Positions 55,969 to 64,000 of a DNA stretch of 64,000 nt are shown here, one piece after another. Source of the stretch: Usnea hakonensis (lineage: Eukaryota; Ascomycota; Lecanoromycetes; Lecanorales; Parmeliaceae); the NCBI GenBank assembly GCA_013423325.1, contig BLJB01000177.1, forward strand, positions 186,001 through 250,000. Direction: 5' to 3'. A program made the position numbers and the translations under genes. Position 1 is the first letter of the stretch. Every line of letters starts with the position of its first letter. The notes beneath the pieces were generated by a model that had not been told where the DNA came from, ran no database searches, and saw only the letters and a list, made by a program, of their open reading frames with translations.

Positions 55969-57050
55969 ATTTAGGGGGACTCGGTGGTGATGATCATGTT
56001 CTTATCTCATGCATCTTGAGTCGATCGATGTTGCGGATTGTCAGCACCAAAAGAGGAAATTGATCGACAAGACGGCTCGTCGCATATAGCGATTTCTTGG
56101 CACAAGTACTCCTGCACCCCCTACCTGAAATGATATATAAAGTCCATTTAACAACGACGAGTCCATTAGGACTCACTCGGCAGCTGAGTAGGTTTCTATA
56201 AAGTAGTAAGCTTAGATTGTGGCTGAAGTCCTTTCTAGCACTTGCTATGTCTTTGGCCATGGGCTAGGCTAAGCATTCGTATTTCGAGGTTGACATACTA
56301 TAATCAGAAGGTGACACTGGAAATCTGGACGAATACAGCATGCCCAATTGGGACGAGCGGCACCTCCTTCTAGTGTACGTATCTCGTCTCCGAACATGGT
56401 GAGGGCTTCCAGGGTATATCTGCTTCAATTTCTTCATCTCGCTCTGTAGAGTCTCAAATTACAGTCTAGGCTTGCCAACCTCCGAAGAGCTTCGATCAAG
56501 TAGTATTCAGCATATACTGCTCCAACATCGGAAACTTGCTGCTTTGGCTTTTAACAAACCCATAGACTTCCGTTAAGGTATGTTGGAAAAAGACATGCCG
56601 ATAATAAGAAATTCTCTCGAGTTTATAATGACTCGATCTTCTGACTGCCTCTCGGAAAAGCTCTGGATTGTTTCCTTCAATCTGATCACCGCCCAAAAGA
56701 TTTATCGTTGTTCTGAAAACATTTTCCTAGCTCCTGATCATGACCAAAAAGAAAAACCCTCTCATCGGCCTCTCGATATCCTACAGCGAACCAAATTGAA
56801 GCCACATTCGACGCTAGAGGGACTGGAAAACCTCTAAACCCTATGCGCCACGAACCTCCCCGGAGTCGTCACTGGCTACGACTACTCCTTCGTCGGCGAG
56901 TATCATGGCCACGCCACCTGGTTCGGCCAGTTAGCCTCGATTCTTGACACTCGAACATGAGAAGACGTTCAAGCTCAACCTTATTGGCGTTACTGGGGGA
57001 GGCAGCTCACCCTGGGCGAGCATGGAGGCAAAAGCGACTGCAAAGACCAA
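55969..57050. other. Intergenic with a GH88-derived fragment
   Basis: AT-rich DNA without a supported gene apart from the duplicated GH88 3' fragment at 56416-56550. Confidence 0.45.
56416..56550 (-). pseudogene. ~135-bp duplicated 3' end of the GH88 gene
   Basis: It matches 58448-58581, the last 32 codons or so of the GH88 gene plus about 38 bp of its 3' flank, in the same orientation. By eye there are about 11 substitutions and a 1-base indel. Flank is included, so this is a genomic copy, not a cDNA insertion. The 3' end of the original gene remains intact. Confidence 0.85.
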
Positions 57051-57052
57051 GA

Positions 57053-57543
57053 CTGGTGTGTCATTTTCTTCCATCCTCTTTCAGTTCTATGGCGATAATC
57101 GTAATCGGCACAGTGACTGTTGTGCTGTTGGTAATCGCCGTGCTCGTGCTTTTCGATACCGCCTTCGCGAATGTGTGCTCCGCACAGGCCGTCGCTTCTG
57201 TGTCTACGATGAAATCGACACCCTCCTGGAGCGAGATACCCTCTCAGAAGGAATTGATGATTGTACTATCTTCGGATGTGCTGAAGGTCGTGGATACAGT
57301 GACGCCGTGGGATATGGCAAAGGAGCAGGTGCCGCTCGAGCAAATGTTTGGGTTCGCCACGAGGGATTGCTTGCCGGCTTCAGGTCTTGGCTCGTTCAAT
57401 GTGACGTTGCATTTACTGGCATCGAAGTCCTTGCTGCTATCTCTCTTTGGGATCAAAGTGCTGCTAGTTTCTCCGGTCCCAGGTTCGTTGTGAAATTTAT
57501 GTTGGCGGTGATGTACTCGCTTAGGCTGCGTGTCTGTAAGCAT
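57053..57543 (-). pseudogene. Interrupted frame resembling a secreted Ser/Thr-rich protein
   Basis: The minus strand reads coherently from 57543 to about 57060 except for a TGA near 57241-57243. Residues are Thr/Ser/Asn-rich with alternating polar and hydrophobic positions (FAISHGVTVSTTFSTSED, then VSKSTSTAITNSTTVTVPIT) and four cysteines, the composition of an extracellular beta-rich protein. No ATG with a signal peptide was found; an upstream exon may be lost. Plus-strand frames across the same bases are less protein-like. I do not assign a function. It may be a pseudogene or a gene with an unrecognised intron. Confidence 0.35.
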
Positions 57544-57878
57544 CTAGAAATAAAATAAAAAATGAGGTCGTCTCACTTTTTTCTCCCCTTCGAAATGCAA
57601 ATCTTCAGTAGTTCCGCTTGTCTCTTCGGTTTCCTTATCAATTCAAGGTGTCATTACCGTAAGAAAAGACTTAAGGGAAGAGGGATTCTAATGGACCTGC
57701 AAATCTCTCTTGTAAAGTGCGGAATAGCCCGGTAATAATGCCTCGCAGTCATCATGGCCGCAACAGTAATGACGAGAGGAACGCGTTTGCCTATACGGTT
57801 GCCTGTTAGGTCACGGAAGAACTCACAATCTGCAAGCCAGACAGGACATACAGGTATGAATGAGTAGAAACATCCGGG
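57544..57878. other. Intergenic
   Basis: AT-rich, no supported frame. It holds the 3' flank of the secreted protein gene to its right. Confidence 0.4.
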
Positions 57879-58262
57879 CTAATTGGTTGCCACGATAACG
57901 TTTCCTGGTGGAAGAGTCTCAGGCAGAAAGCCATAATACTGCTGAGAATACCCCAGCATCAATGCAACGCTACAACCCATGTCAATGTCACCGACTTGCC
58001 AATACACTGTATATCCTGGCTTGTCCTTGTTCTCGGTACCGCCGAACGTGAGATCGTTGAGGGCACTATAGGCCGGGAAGCCTTTGTCGTTGGCAGACTC
58101 GCCGTATTCGAGGCCGACTTGGACGCCACCTGACTTGATGTCCGTAAGTGGCTTCGTGCATTGAGTATCCAGGTGTGGTACGAGTGGTGTAGGGTCACAT
58201 TGGACACCCGTAAAGAATAACGTCAAGGCTAGAGCTATGGTTGATTGGGTGAAGGAAGGCAT
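57879..58262 (-). CDS. Small secreted protein (127 aa)
   Basis: A single-exon frame from the ATG at 58262. A clear signal peptide (STIALALTLFFTGVQC) precedes about 105 mature residues with two further cysteines (TQCTKPL and DMGCSVAL), likely one disulfide. The middle is Gly/Asp/Tyr-rich (GLEYGESANDKGFPAYSALN, GYTVYWQVGDID). I recognise no family. It lies between the GH88 gene and degraded secreted-protein DNA, in a block that looks accessory. A secreted role is well supported; anything more specific is not. Confidence 0.65.
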   Translation of the reverse strand: MPSFTQSTIALALTLFFTGVQCDPTPLVPHLDTQCTKPLTDIKSGGVQVGLEYGESANDKGFPAYSALNDLTFGGTENKDKPGYTVYWQVGDIDMGCSVALMLGYSQQYYGFLPETLPPGNVIVATN

Positions 58263-58485
58263 CTCGACGATGAAGATAATTATCGACTGTGAATCAAGGC
58301 GATAGCCAAGGCTGATTATGGGGTCAGTGAATCTAGTGACTCGAAGGCTTGCGAGTGCTCTTGTCTTTATGGAATTCTCGTGTGTTCATGTTGCGCGGAG
58401 CCTATCAGTCTACCTCCGAAGCATAACTTGACGCATCCTGGTTTCTTATATCTGCTTCCATCTCTTCTTCTCGCTCTGTAGAGTC

Positions 58486-59676
58486 TCAATTATAGTCTAG
58501 GCTTGCTAACCTACGAAGAGCTTCGACCAAGTAGTAATCAGCATATACTACACCAACATCGGAAACTTGCTGCTTTGGCTTGTGACTGAGATTCGGCGTG
58601 GCGTGCATTAAAATCGACTCGTGACCAAGGTCAATTATCCGAAGTCCCCCTTTCTTTGAGTATGACACAGGTGCCGAACGAGCATACGCCAATGTAGTAC
58701 TAATTAGATCCCTGGCCCTGGATGTGTAGTAACTGGAAAGTGGGTGCCCGGGGTCATTTGAGGCGAGGTAAATCAGCCCACTCGCGGCAATTGTGGCCGC
58801 GGATGTGTCTTTCTCCGCTGGCTCTGGAGCATTAAAATCCCACGCTGGGACTCCATCTGCAGGGAGATGGCTCAAGAAGTACTTAGCCATCTTCATTGAC
58901 GTTTCTTGGAAAAGTGATATTCCCGTCCAGTGGTACGCCATAGCAAAGCCATATATTCCCCACGCTTGACCTCTACTCCATGTGCTGTCGTCGGAATAGC
59001 CCTGCCATGTTGTACGCTGCAAAACTTCGCCAGACAATGTGTCACATACTATCATGGACCAGTGACTTCCATCCTCCCGAACCTGCTTTTCAGCCGTGCT
59101 TCGGGAGTGAATGATCGCAGCATTTGCAAAATCCATTCTGCCACTGACCCTTGATGCATGAAATAATAGCTCCAGATTCATCAAGTTATCGATGATCACT
59201 AAGAAGGTCTTTTCAGGGTCTTGCCAGGGTCCCTGCCGGTCCCAGCTCCTAGTGAAGCCTGTAGTGGGACTAAAGCGTTCTAGTAGATTCTGTGCAGCTT
59301 CAATCGTAACCGATAAAGCCGCCATATTGCTGGTAAGCTCATAGTCTGCTCCAAATGTGATGTTTATTAGGAAACCAACGTCATGACTTCTTTTGCGTGC
59401 AGAAGCATGAAGCGGAGTAGTCCATGCCCGAGCCAATTCGAGGAGTTCTGATGATGGGACGAGGAGTGGATGGGTCGTTGACCAAGCATACCATTGCCAG
59501 AGCAAGCCGGCAAAGAATCCAGACGTCCAAGCTTCCCGACTTGCAAATTCATACACACCGCTCGACGGGCGGACGATATTTGGGAATTCGCGTGGTTGAT
59601 CTGAGCCAGCTTCACTGCCCCTGTATTTGATGGCAATCCCGTATATCTTTAGAAAGGCATCTTCATCCATGATCAT
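58486..59676 (-). CDS. GH88 unsaturated glucuronyl hydrolase
   Basis: GH88 enzymes hydrate and cleave unsaturated uronic acids left by polysaccharide lyases. A single-exon 396-residue protein of family length. The family's two catalytic aspartates fit D99 in RSHDVGFLINITFG and D163 in VIIDNLMNLELLFHAS. Further conserved blocks are DDSTWSRGQAWGIYGFAMAY and GVPAWDFNAPE, consistent with an alpha/alpha barrel. There is no signal peptide, so an intracellular enzyme is expected. The substrate (pectic, glucuronan or GAG-derived) is unknown, and no lyase is in the window. The ATG at 59676 is used; MDEDAF two codons later is an alternative. The 3' end has been copied to 56416-56550. Confidence 0.9.
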   Translation of the reverse strand: MIMDEDAFLKIYGIAIKYRGSEAGSDQPREFPNIVRPSSGVYEFASREAWTSGFFAGLLWQWYAWSTTHPLLVPSSELLELARAWTTPLHASARKRSHDVGFLINITFGADYELTSNMAALSVTIEAAQNLLERFSPTTGFTRSWDRQGPWQDPEKTFLVIIDNLMNLELLFHASRVSGRMDFANAAIIHSRSTAEKQVREDGSHWSMIVCDTLSGEVLQRTTWQGYSDDSTWSRGQAWGIYGFAMAYHWTGISLFQETSMKMAKYFLSHLPADGVPAWDFNAPEPAEKDTSAATIAASGLIYLASNDPGHPLSSYYTSRARDLISTTLAYARSAPVSYSKKGGLRIIDLGHESILMHATPNLSHKPKQQVSDVGVVYADYYLVEALRRLASLDYN

Positions 59677-60219
59677 GTCTCAAGTGGGATAACAATCAAG
59701 CATGGTTTCGTAGCTTAGATTATCTGGCAAAGTTACTCTATGTTTCGCAATAAGATACGTTAGATTACAATACTCTTATCTAAAGACTGATCTATACCGA
59801 AACCGTATACTGTACTAGCGGTATCACTTTCGGTTAAGTCTTATCCTATAGTAACTCGTAAAGCTCGCTAAATTACAAAGTATATATTCCATATCACAGC
59901 GATAAATATAGTACACACTATGTGAGATGTGTATTTACCTAACACACTGACTAGCTGTAAGATAAATACCTCTAGATACCGTCTAGATATAGTACCAATA
60001 TGAGGTACTAGGCATATAATTACGGCCTTACCCCACCTCCCCACCTAGATTCACATGCACCGATAGCTTGGTGAATCATCCATCGTTCCTCCTGCTGAAC
60101 TAAAATCTCAAGAGCCTACTTCATCGTCTTCGCGACTAGGGTATGTGCGCAAGACTAGCATAATGCGAAGCATCCACTTTCTCCTTATGCTTGAGTCCGT
60201 GACTTCTCACCCAAGCTGA
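59677..60219. other. AT-rich intergenic block
   Basis: About 59690-60030 is markedly AT-rich with many TA steps and no coding capacity, unlike its neighbours. It could be a short decayed or RIP-mutated repeat; I found no clear terminal inverted repeats. The 5' exon(s) of the GT2 gene may lie in 60030-60219. Confidence 0.4.
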
Positions 60220-61612
60220 GGCAAGGCTGACAGGTACTCTCCCAGGGCATATCGACTACTGAAAGCAATACTCAAATTCGTCGCATCTCGACAGGTCAAG
60301 CCTGTACCCGTGCTCGATCGCTCTCTATACGACAAGCCGCGAAATGTCTCGGTCATCGTAGCAACCATCGATCCCGACGATAGTTTCACGCAGGCATTCA
60401 CTACTTGGTACAGTAACGCGCCGAGGGAAATCATTATCGTGACTACCGATGTCTACCTGGAAAAAATTCGAGGGTTTGTGGAGGGCGCCTTACAAGCAAT
60501 GCCGCACAACACAGACACTTCGGTAGACGTATACAGCGTTCCGCGATCCAGCAAGCGAAAACAAATGGCATATGGTATTGAGCGAGCGGTCAGCGAATTT
60601 TTCGTTCTTTGCGACGATGATACGTTCTGGCCTACCGGTCTTCTGCCTAATCTCCTGACTTGCTTCGAAAAGGCAGAGATCGGCGGCGTTGGAAGTCTGC
60701 AGTGTGCTCGTCTACCATACGATCGAGCAGTAACAGTGTGGGAGACCCTAGCGGCGCAACGGCTTCGCCACCGAAGTCAAAGTATCACGAGTAGTAACGG
60801 CCTCGACGGCAGTGTAACATGTTTGTCAGGAAGAACAGCAGCATATCGTGCCTCGATATTGAAAAATAAGTCGTTCCTTCAGCACTTCACGAACGACCTG
60901 TGGAAAGGGAAATATCTGCTAGACTCAGGCGATGATACGTTTATCACACGCTGGCTCTTTTCTCACAGCTGGGGCATACAGATCCAGACGAGTCCGATGG
61001 CGCAAGTCGATACTATCGTTCTCAATTCAGCCGATTTCGTCAAACAGCATTTGAGACGGGCAAGAAATTCTCGGAGAAGCTATTTGAGATGTTTGTTTAA
61101 TACTCCTGGGATTTGGAGGTGAGACAAATCCATCCAATTTGCTCTAGTCTGTAACTGACCAATTCTGGATTTAGACGATATCCATACCTCATTCTTCTCA
61201 TGACCGAAGAGGTTTTACAGCCAATAATTGCAGCTTGGGCAACTAATCTTTGGTTCCACGTATTCTCAGAGGAGTCAATAAAGACAAGGCATGATCAGAA
61301 ATAGCAAGGATTGCATCCAGCTGACCCTTTTCCGCAGTTTGTGTCTCATATTCACCAACATCATAAAGCGGATTGTCAAGGCATGTCGCGTATTGGAATC
61401 CAACCACAAACATCCTTTCTTACTCAGAGATCTTGTGGTTGCTTTGCTCTATGAAATTGCTAGAACACCTCTGAATCTTTATATATATGCGACCTTGGAT
61501 AAAGTGAGTGTCGTCTCTCTACGAGCATGACGTGGATTGCTCACACGCTGGACTCTAGGAAGGATGGGGTTCCCGTGACCAAAGTGGGCCCAGAAAGAGA
61601 AATGTAGGATGA
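60220..61612 (+). CDS. Cps1-like family 2 glycosyltransferase (5' end unresolved)
   Basis: A membrane GT2 of the fungal Cps1/hyaluronan-synthase-like type, which builds a cell-surface polysaccharide from a nucleotide sugar. Exons (about 60220)-61118, 61175-61259, 61321-61503 and 61559-61612; phases agree and the end reads EGWGSRDQ, like the WGTR ending of relatives. Motifs are RNVSVIVATIDPDDSF, the DxD region FFVLCDDDTFWPTGLLPN, VTCLSGRTAAYRASIL, and SGDDTFITRWLFSHSWG. The in-frame segment before 60310 (RLLKAILKFVASRQVKPVPV) is coding-like. An in-frame TGA at 60217 and the lack of an ATG mean that one or more upstream exons, probably with a membrane helix, are missing from this model. The stop is 31 bp from the convergent NLR gene. 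Confidence 0.82.
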
Positions 61613-61643
61613 GATCGATTTTAAATGATTGGATTCGTTTTGA

Positions 61644-64000
61644 TCACCTGACGTCTCGTAGCCTCTCCGGTCTCATGTCAAAGATTAAATCGCCTCCGAA
61701 TCCGTCAAGTGAATCTAGAATCTCTTTTGAGAGAGTGTCGTGCATAACATTCTTGGCCTGGATAGCTGCCTTCAGCTGCTCGACTTGTTCTTGCAAAGCG
61801 GCTGCATCTGTGTCATTGCCCTTGAATCCGTGCATCCTGGCCAAATTCCATATGACGACTACTCTATCAAGAGATAGCGCTGAGATCTCATTTTCAGGAA
61901 ACATAGACTCGTATGTTGCATTCGCCTTTTCTAATATTCGTACTGGGTCGTCGGCGACTTCGATAGTTTCACTGGGCTCCGAAGAAAAGCGCTTTCGGTT
62001 CACATAGGCCATGTTCGTCATCGACCGTAGGGTGAGAACATTGCTCGGTCCGAGCACATTCGATCTGCTAGACCACGATTTTTGGAAGCTGGCTGCAGCC
62101 GCACTCCACTTTCCAAGCTTTGAATGCACAATCCCTAAATTATGTATAACCGAAAAGACTGACAAGTGATCCTCGCCCAGTGCCTGCGTGCAAGCATGGT
62201 GCAGCGATTCCAATAGAATTAGAGCTTCAGTATATCGACCTTGATAGATCTCGAGGCAAGCTATGGCGTTCTTCGTGACAAGAATAGACGGATGCACTTC
62301 TCGGAGTGTCTGAGTCTTGGTGTCCAAGGCTGCACCAAGTATTTCTCGCGCAGAAGCACTCTTCCCAAGCCGCATGTAAACAGAGCCCAGACTATTTTGA
62401 GCTCGGCCTATGTCGGAGTGAGGATTTGGAAGGGCCTTGATCCTGGCTTCTAAAACCTCGACACACAGCTCTTCTGCCTCTTCAAGACGCTCCTGGTGCT
62501 CGAGAACAAGAGCTAGATTATGCAGTGTTGTTAGCGTTCCCGGGTTGTCGGCACCGATGATCGTCGCTCTCCCCTCCCAGGCCTTCCGGTAAATCTTTTC
62601 GGCCTGCGAAAACCGACACTGATACTCGTAAACAGATGCAATGTTGTGTAAAGTGCGTAGGTTTTCGGTGTGAAGGGGATCAAGCATACTGCTGTACGCT
62701 TCAAGGACCTGTTCAAAAGCCGCTTCGGCCTCTGGAAGCCGCCCAAGCATGTCATGAACAGAGGCAAGGCCGTCAATGGCACGAAGCGTATTTGTGCTCT
62801 CCTTTCCACAAAGCGCACGCCATGAACTTATAACGCTTGTATATGTCGATTCAGCCTCACGCAACATTCCCGAGCTTCTCTGGAGCAGTGCTAAAGTCTC
62901 TTGGACTTTGGTAACTTGCTTATTGCGTATTGGGGGAGTATAGAAGCGGTCATTCATGTCTGTGTAAAGGTCCAGGGCCTCTTCAAGACGTCCCTGAATG
63001 CGGTATATGCGAATAAGAGAGGCTACGATTTCCCACATTCGAGCTCGGACATTGTCGCTCGGGTCGACTTGCTCGAGAATGGATTTGCAATTGTGAAGTA
63101 GCTCAGCAGGTCGTTGAATTTCCCCTTTCAGCTCATAGACTAAAGCAACCTCATGCATCGATTCTGCATATTCTAGACTTTCTGGGCCATGCAATAACTT
63201 GGCAGCATCCTGTGAGCGCTGAAGGAGGTCGATGAGGTAGTCTTTCAGCCAGCCGTACTGACTGCGGGCAACTGCATCGTTAAGCCATTTGTTGAGGTGT
63301 GATTGCAATATAAGGATGTTGCCACTTGTGGACTCGTCCACTGATCTGATAATTTTGGCATGGGAAAGCCAGGTCAACGCCTGAGGAATCTCTCTAAACT
63401 TTTCCAATTTAGGTAGTAGAGACAATCCATGCTCTGCAGACAACGACAAGTGAGAGATCCATTGCGAAGTACTGTATTGATGGAACCCCATGAGCTTTGG
63501 ATCCCAATCATGTGTTTTTCCGGGGTTGAACCTGGTGGATGACAGATAATTCAGACATCGTTCTGCGATTGATGCATGCGTAATCTTTTCTTCGACGAAG
63601 AAATCTTTGGATCCAGGAGAGACCTCAGTCCTGCTGTCTTGAGTCTCCCCGTGAGTGAGGAAAAATTCTTTTACGCTGAGATGGATAAATTGTGCGCAGA
63701 AAGATTCACGTTGGCCAGGGACCGGAAGAGGCACAATTTCCACAAAAGGCCCACAGAGTTCCACCACAAGTTTTTCGAAATGTGCGGGTATCTGGCTTGC
63801 TCTGGTTATCTCGTCACGAACGCCATTAGTAACAGCTTCACCCAGGGCGTCGATACTCAAGGGCCGTAAGCTGCAAGAGAGCCAGCTGAAGACCCTCTTT
63901 GATAACTCGCGTCTTCGATGTTGCTTACTCAGCTTCAACGTAATACTGTCGAGTATAGACATATACAGTTCCGTCAACCCATCTGGATTATGAACCAGCA
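61644..64000 (-). CDS. NLR-like protein, C-terminal half: post-NACHT region plus TPR array (partial)
   Basis: The frame is open to the right edge (reading HNPDGLTELYMSIL there), so at least 784 residues belong to a larger protein whose N-terminus and any NACHT or NB-ARC ATPase lie outside. The first 120 residues match the helical region after fungal NACHT domains: SKRVFSWLSCSLRPLSIDAL, then FIHLSVKEFFL. From about residue 260 there are ten or so TPR-like units of 42 residues with the kinesin-light-chain/NLR signature: TLHNIASVYEYQCRFSQAEK, TLHNLALVLEHQERLEEAEE, AQNSLGSVYMRLGKSASARE, VIHNLGIVHSKLGKWSAAAA. Fungal NLRs of this build act in non-self recognition and programmed cell death; TPRs form the sensor. 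The role is inferred from architecture. Confidence 0.88.
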   Translation of the reverse strand, partial: LVHNPDGLTELYMSILDSITLKLSKQHRRRELSKRVFSWLSCSLRPLSIDALGEAVTNGVRDEITRASQIPAHFEKLVVELCGPFVEIVPLPVPGQRESFCAQFIHLSVKEFFLTHGETQDSRTEVSPGSKDFFVEEKITHASIAERCLNYLSSTRFNPGKTHDWDPKLMGFHQYSTSQWISHLSLSAEHGLSLLPKLEKFREIPQALTWLSHAKIIRSVDESTSGNILILQSHLNKWLNDAVARSQYGWLKDYLIDLLQRSQDAAKLLHGPESLEYAESMHEVALVYELKGEIQRPAELLHNCKSILEQVDPSDNVRARMWEIVASLIRIYRIQGRLEEALDLYTDMNDRFYTPPIRNKQVTKVQETLALLQRSSGMLREAESTYTSVISSWRALCGKESTNTLRAIDGLASVHDMLGRLPEAEAAFEQVLEAYSSMLDPLHTENLRTLHNIASVYEYQCRFSQAEKIYRKAWEGRATIIGADNPGTLTTLHNLALVLEHQERLEEAEELCVEVLEARIKALPNPHSDIGRAQNSLGSVYMRLGKSASAREILGAALDTKTQTLREVHPSILVTKNAIACLEIYQGRYTEALILLESLHHACTQALGEDHLSVFSVIHNLGIVHSKLGKWSAAAASFQKSWSSRSNVLGPSNVLTLRSMTNMAYVNRKRFSSEPSETIEVADDPVRILEKANATYESMFPENEISALSLDRVVVIWNLARMHGFKGNDTDAAALQEQVEQLKAAIQAKNVMHDTLSKEILDSLDGFGGDLIFDMRPERLRDVR

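Noticed and set aside
56944..57558. Plus-strand frames of 204 and 178 codons
   Set aside because: They overlap a more protein-like minus-strand reading, start without good context and show no domain.

Overview
The window is nuclear DNA of a filamentous ascomycete (Pezizomycotina; a Leotiomycete-like fungus is a guess from gene content, not proven). The evidence is compact genes with 50-115 bp GT-AG introns carrying CTAAC/CTGAC-type branch sites, fungal families (Cps1-like GT2, Kre9/KNH GPI protein, NACHT-TPR NLR, HAUS6, bS21m, secreted SurE), and Ty3/Gypsy and DIRS/Ngaro relics. I rebuilt exon structures by hand; phases agree for all multi-exon genes listed unless I say otherwise.

Layout. 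0-7 kb: an edge gene, then convergent COPI beta'-COP (SEC27) and an M3 oligopeptidase. 7-14 kb: sparse DNA with two lineage-specific-looking genes, a small zinc-knuckle/Pro-Ala-Gly repeat protein and a 775-aa RGG/RS-rich protein. 14-34 kb: a transposon graveyard with a Gypsy gag relic (+), two broken Gypsy copies (-), a DIRS/Ngaro relic with a derived 68-bp satellite (+), a broken Argonaute gene and a 172-bp ungapped copy of part of the window's own HAUS6 gene. 34-56 kb: ordinary gene-dense DNA with a wax-synthase-like MBOAT, two genes each carrying one homopolymer frameshift, HAUS6, an HD-domain nucleotidase, a GPI protein, RBM25/bS21m sharing a divergent promoter, SurE, a small secreted protein and a 797-aa membrane protein. 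56-64 kb: accessory-looking DNA with a degraded secreted-protein frame, a cysteine-containing secreted protein, a GH88 hydrolase plus a duplicated fragment of its own 3' end, a Cps1-like GT2, and the C-terminal half of an NLR running off the window.

How the genes relate. I see no metabolic cluster. The core genes are housekeeping (vesicle coat, peptidase, spindle microtubule nucleation, splicing, mitochondrial ribosome). The right end combines carbohydrate-active enzymes, a secreted protein and an NLR, as in fast-evolving accessory blocks.

The most unusual signal is mutational. The repeat island is full of short perfect tandem duplications, strikingly often with a 9-bp unit in 2-4 copies (more than 20 located). 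Related 7- and 8-bp duplications account for frameshifts in the DIRS reverse transcriptase and the Argonaute relic. The core genes show almost none.
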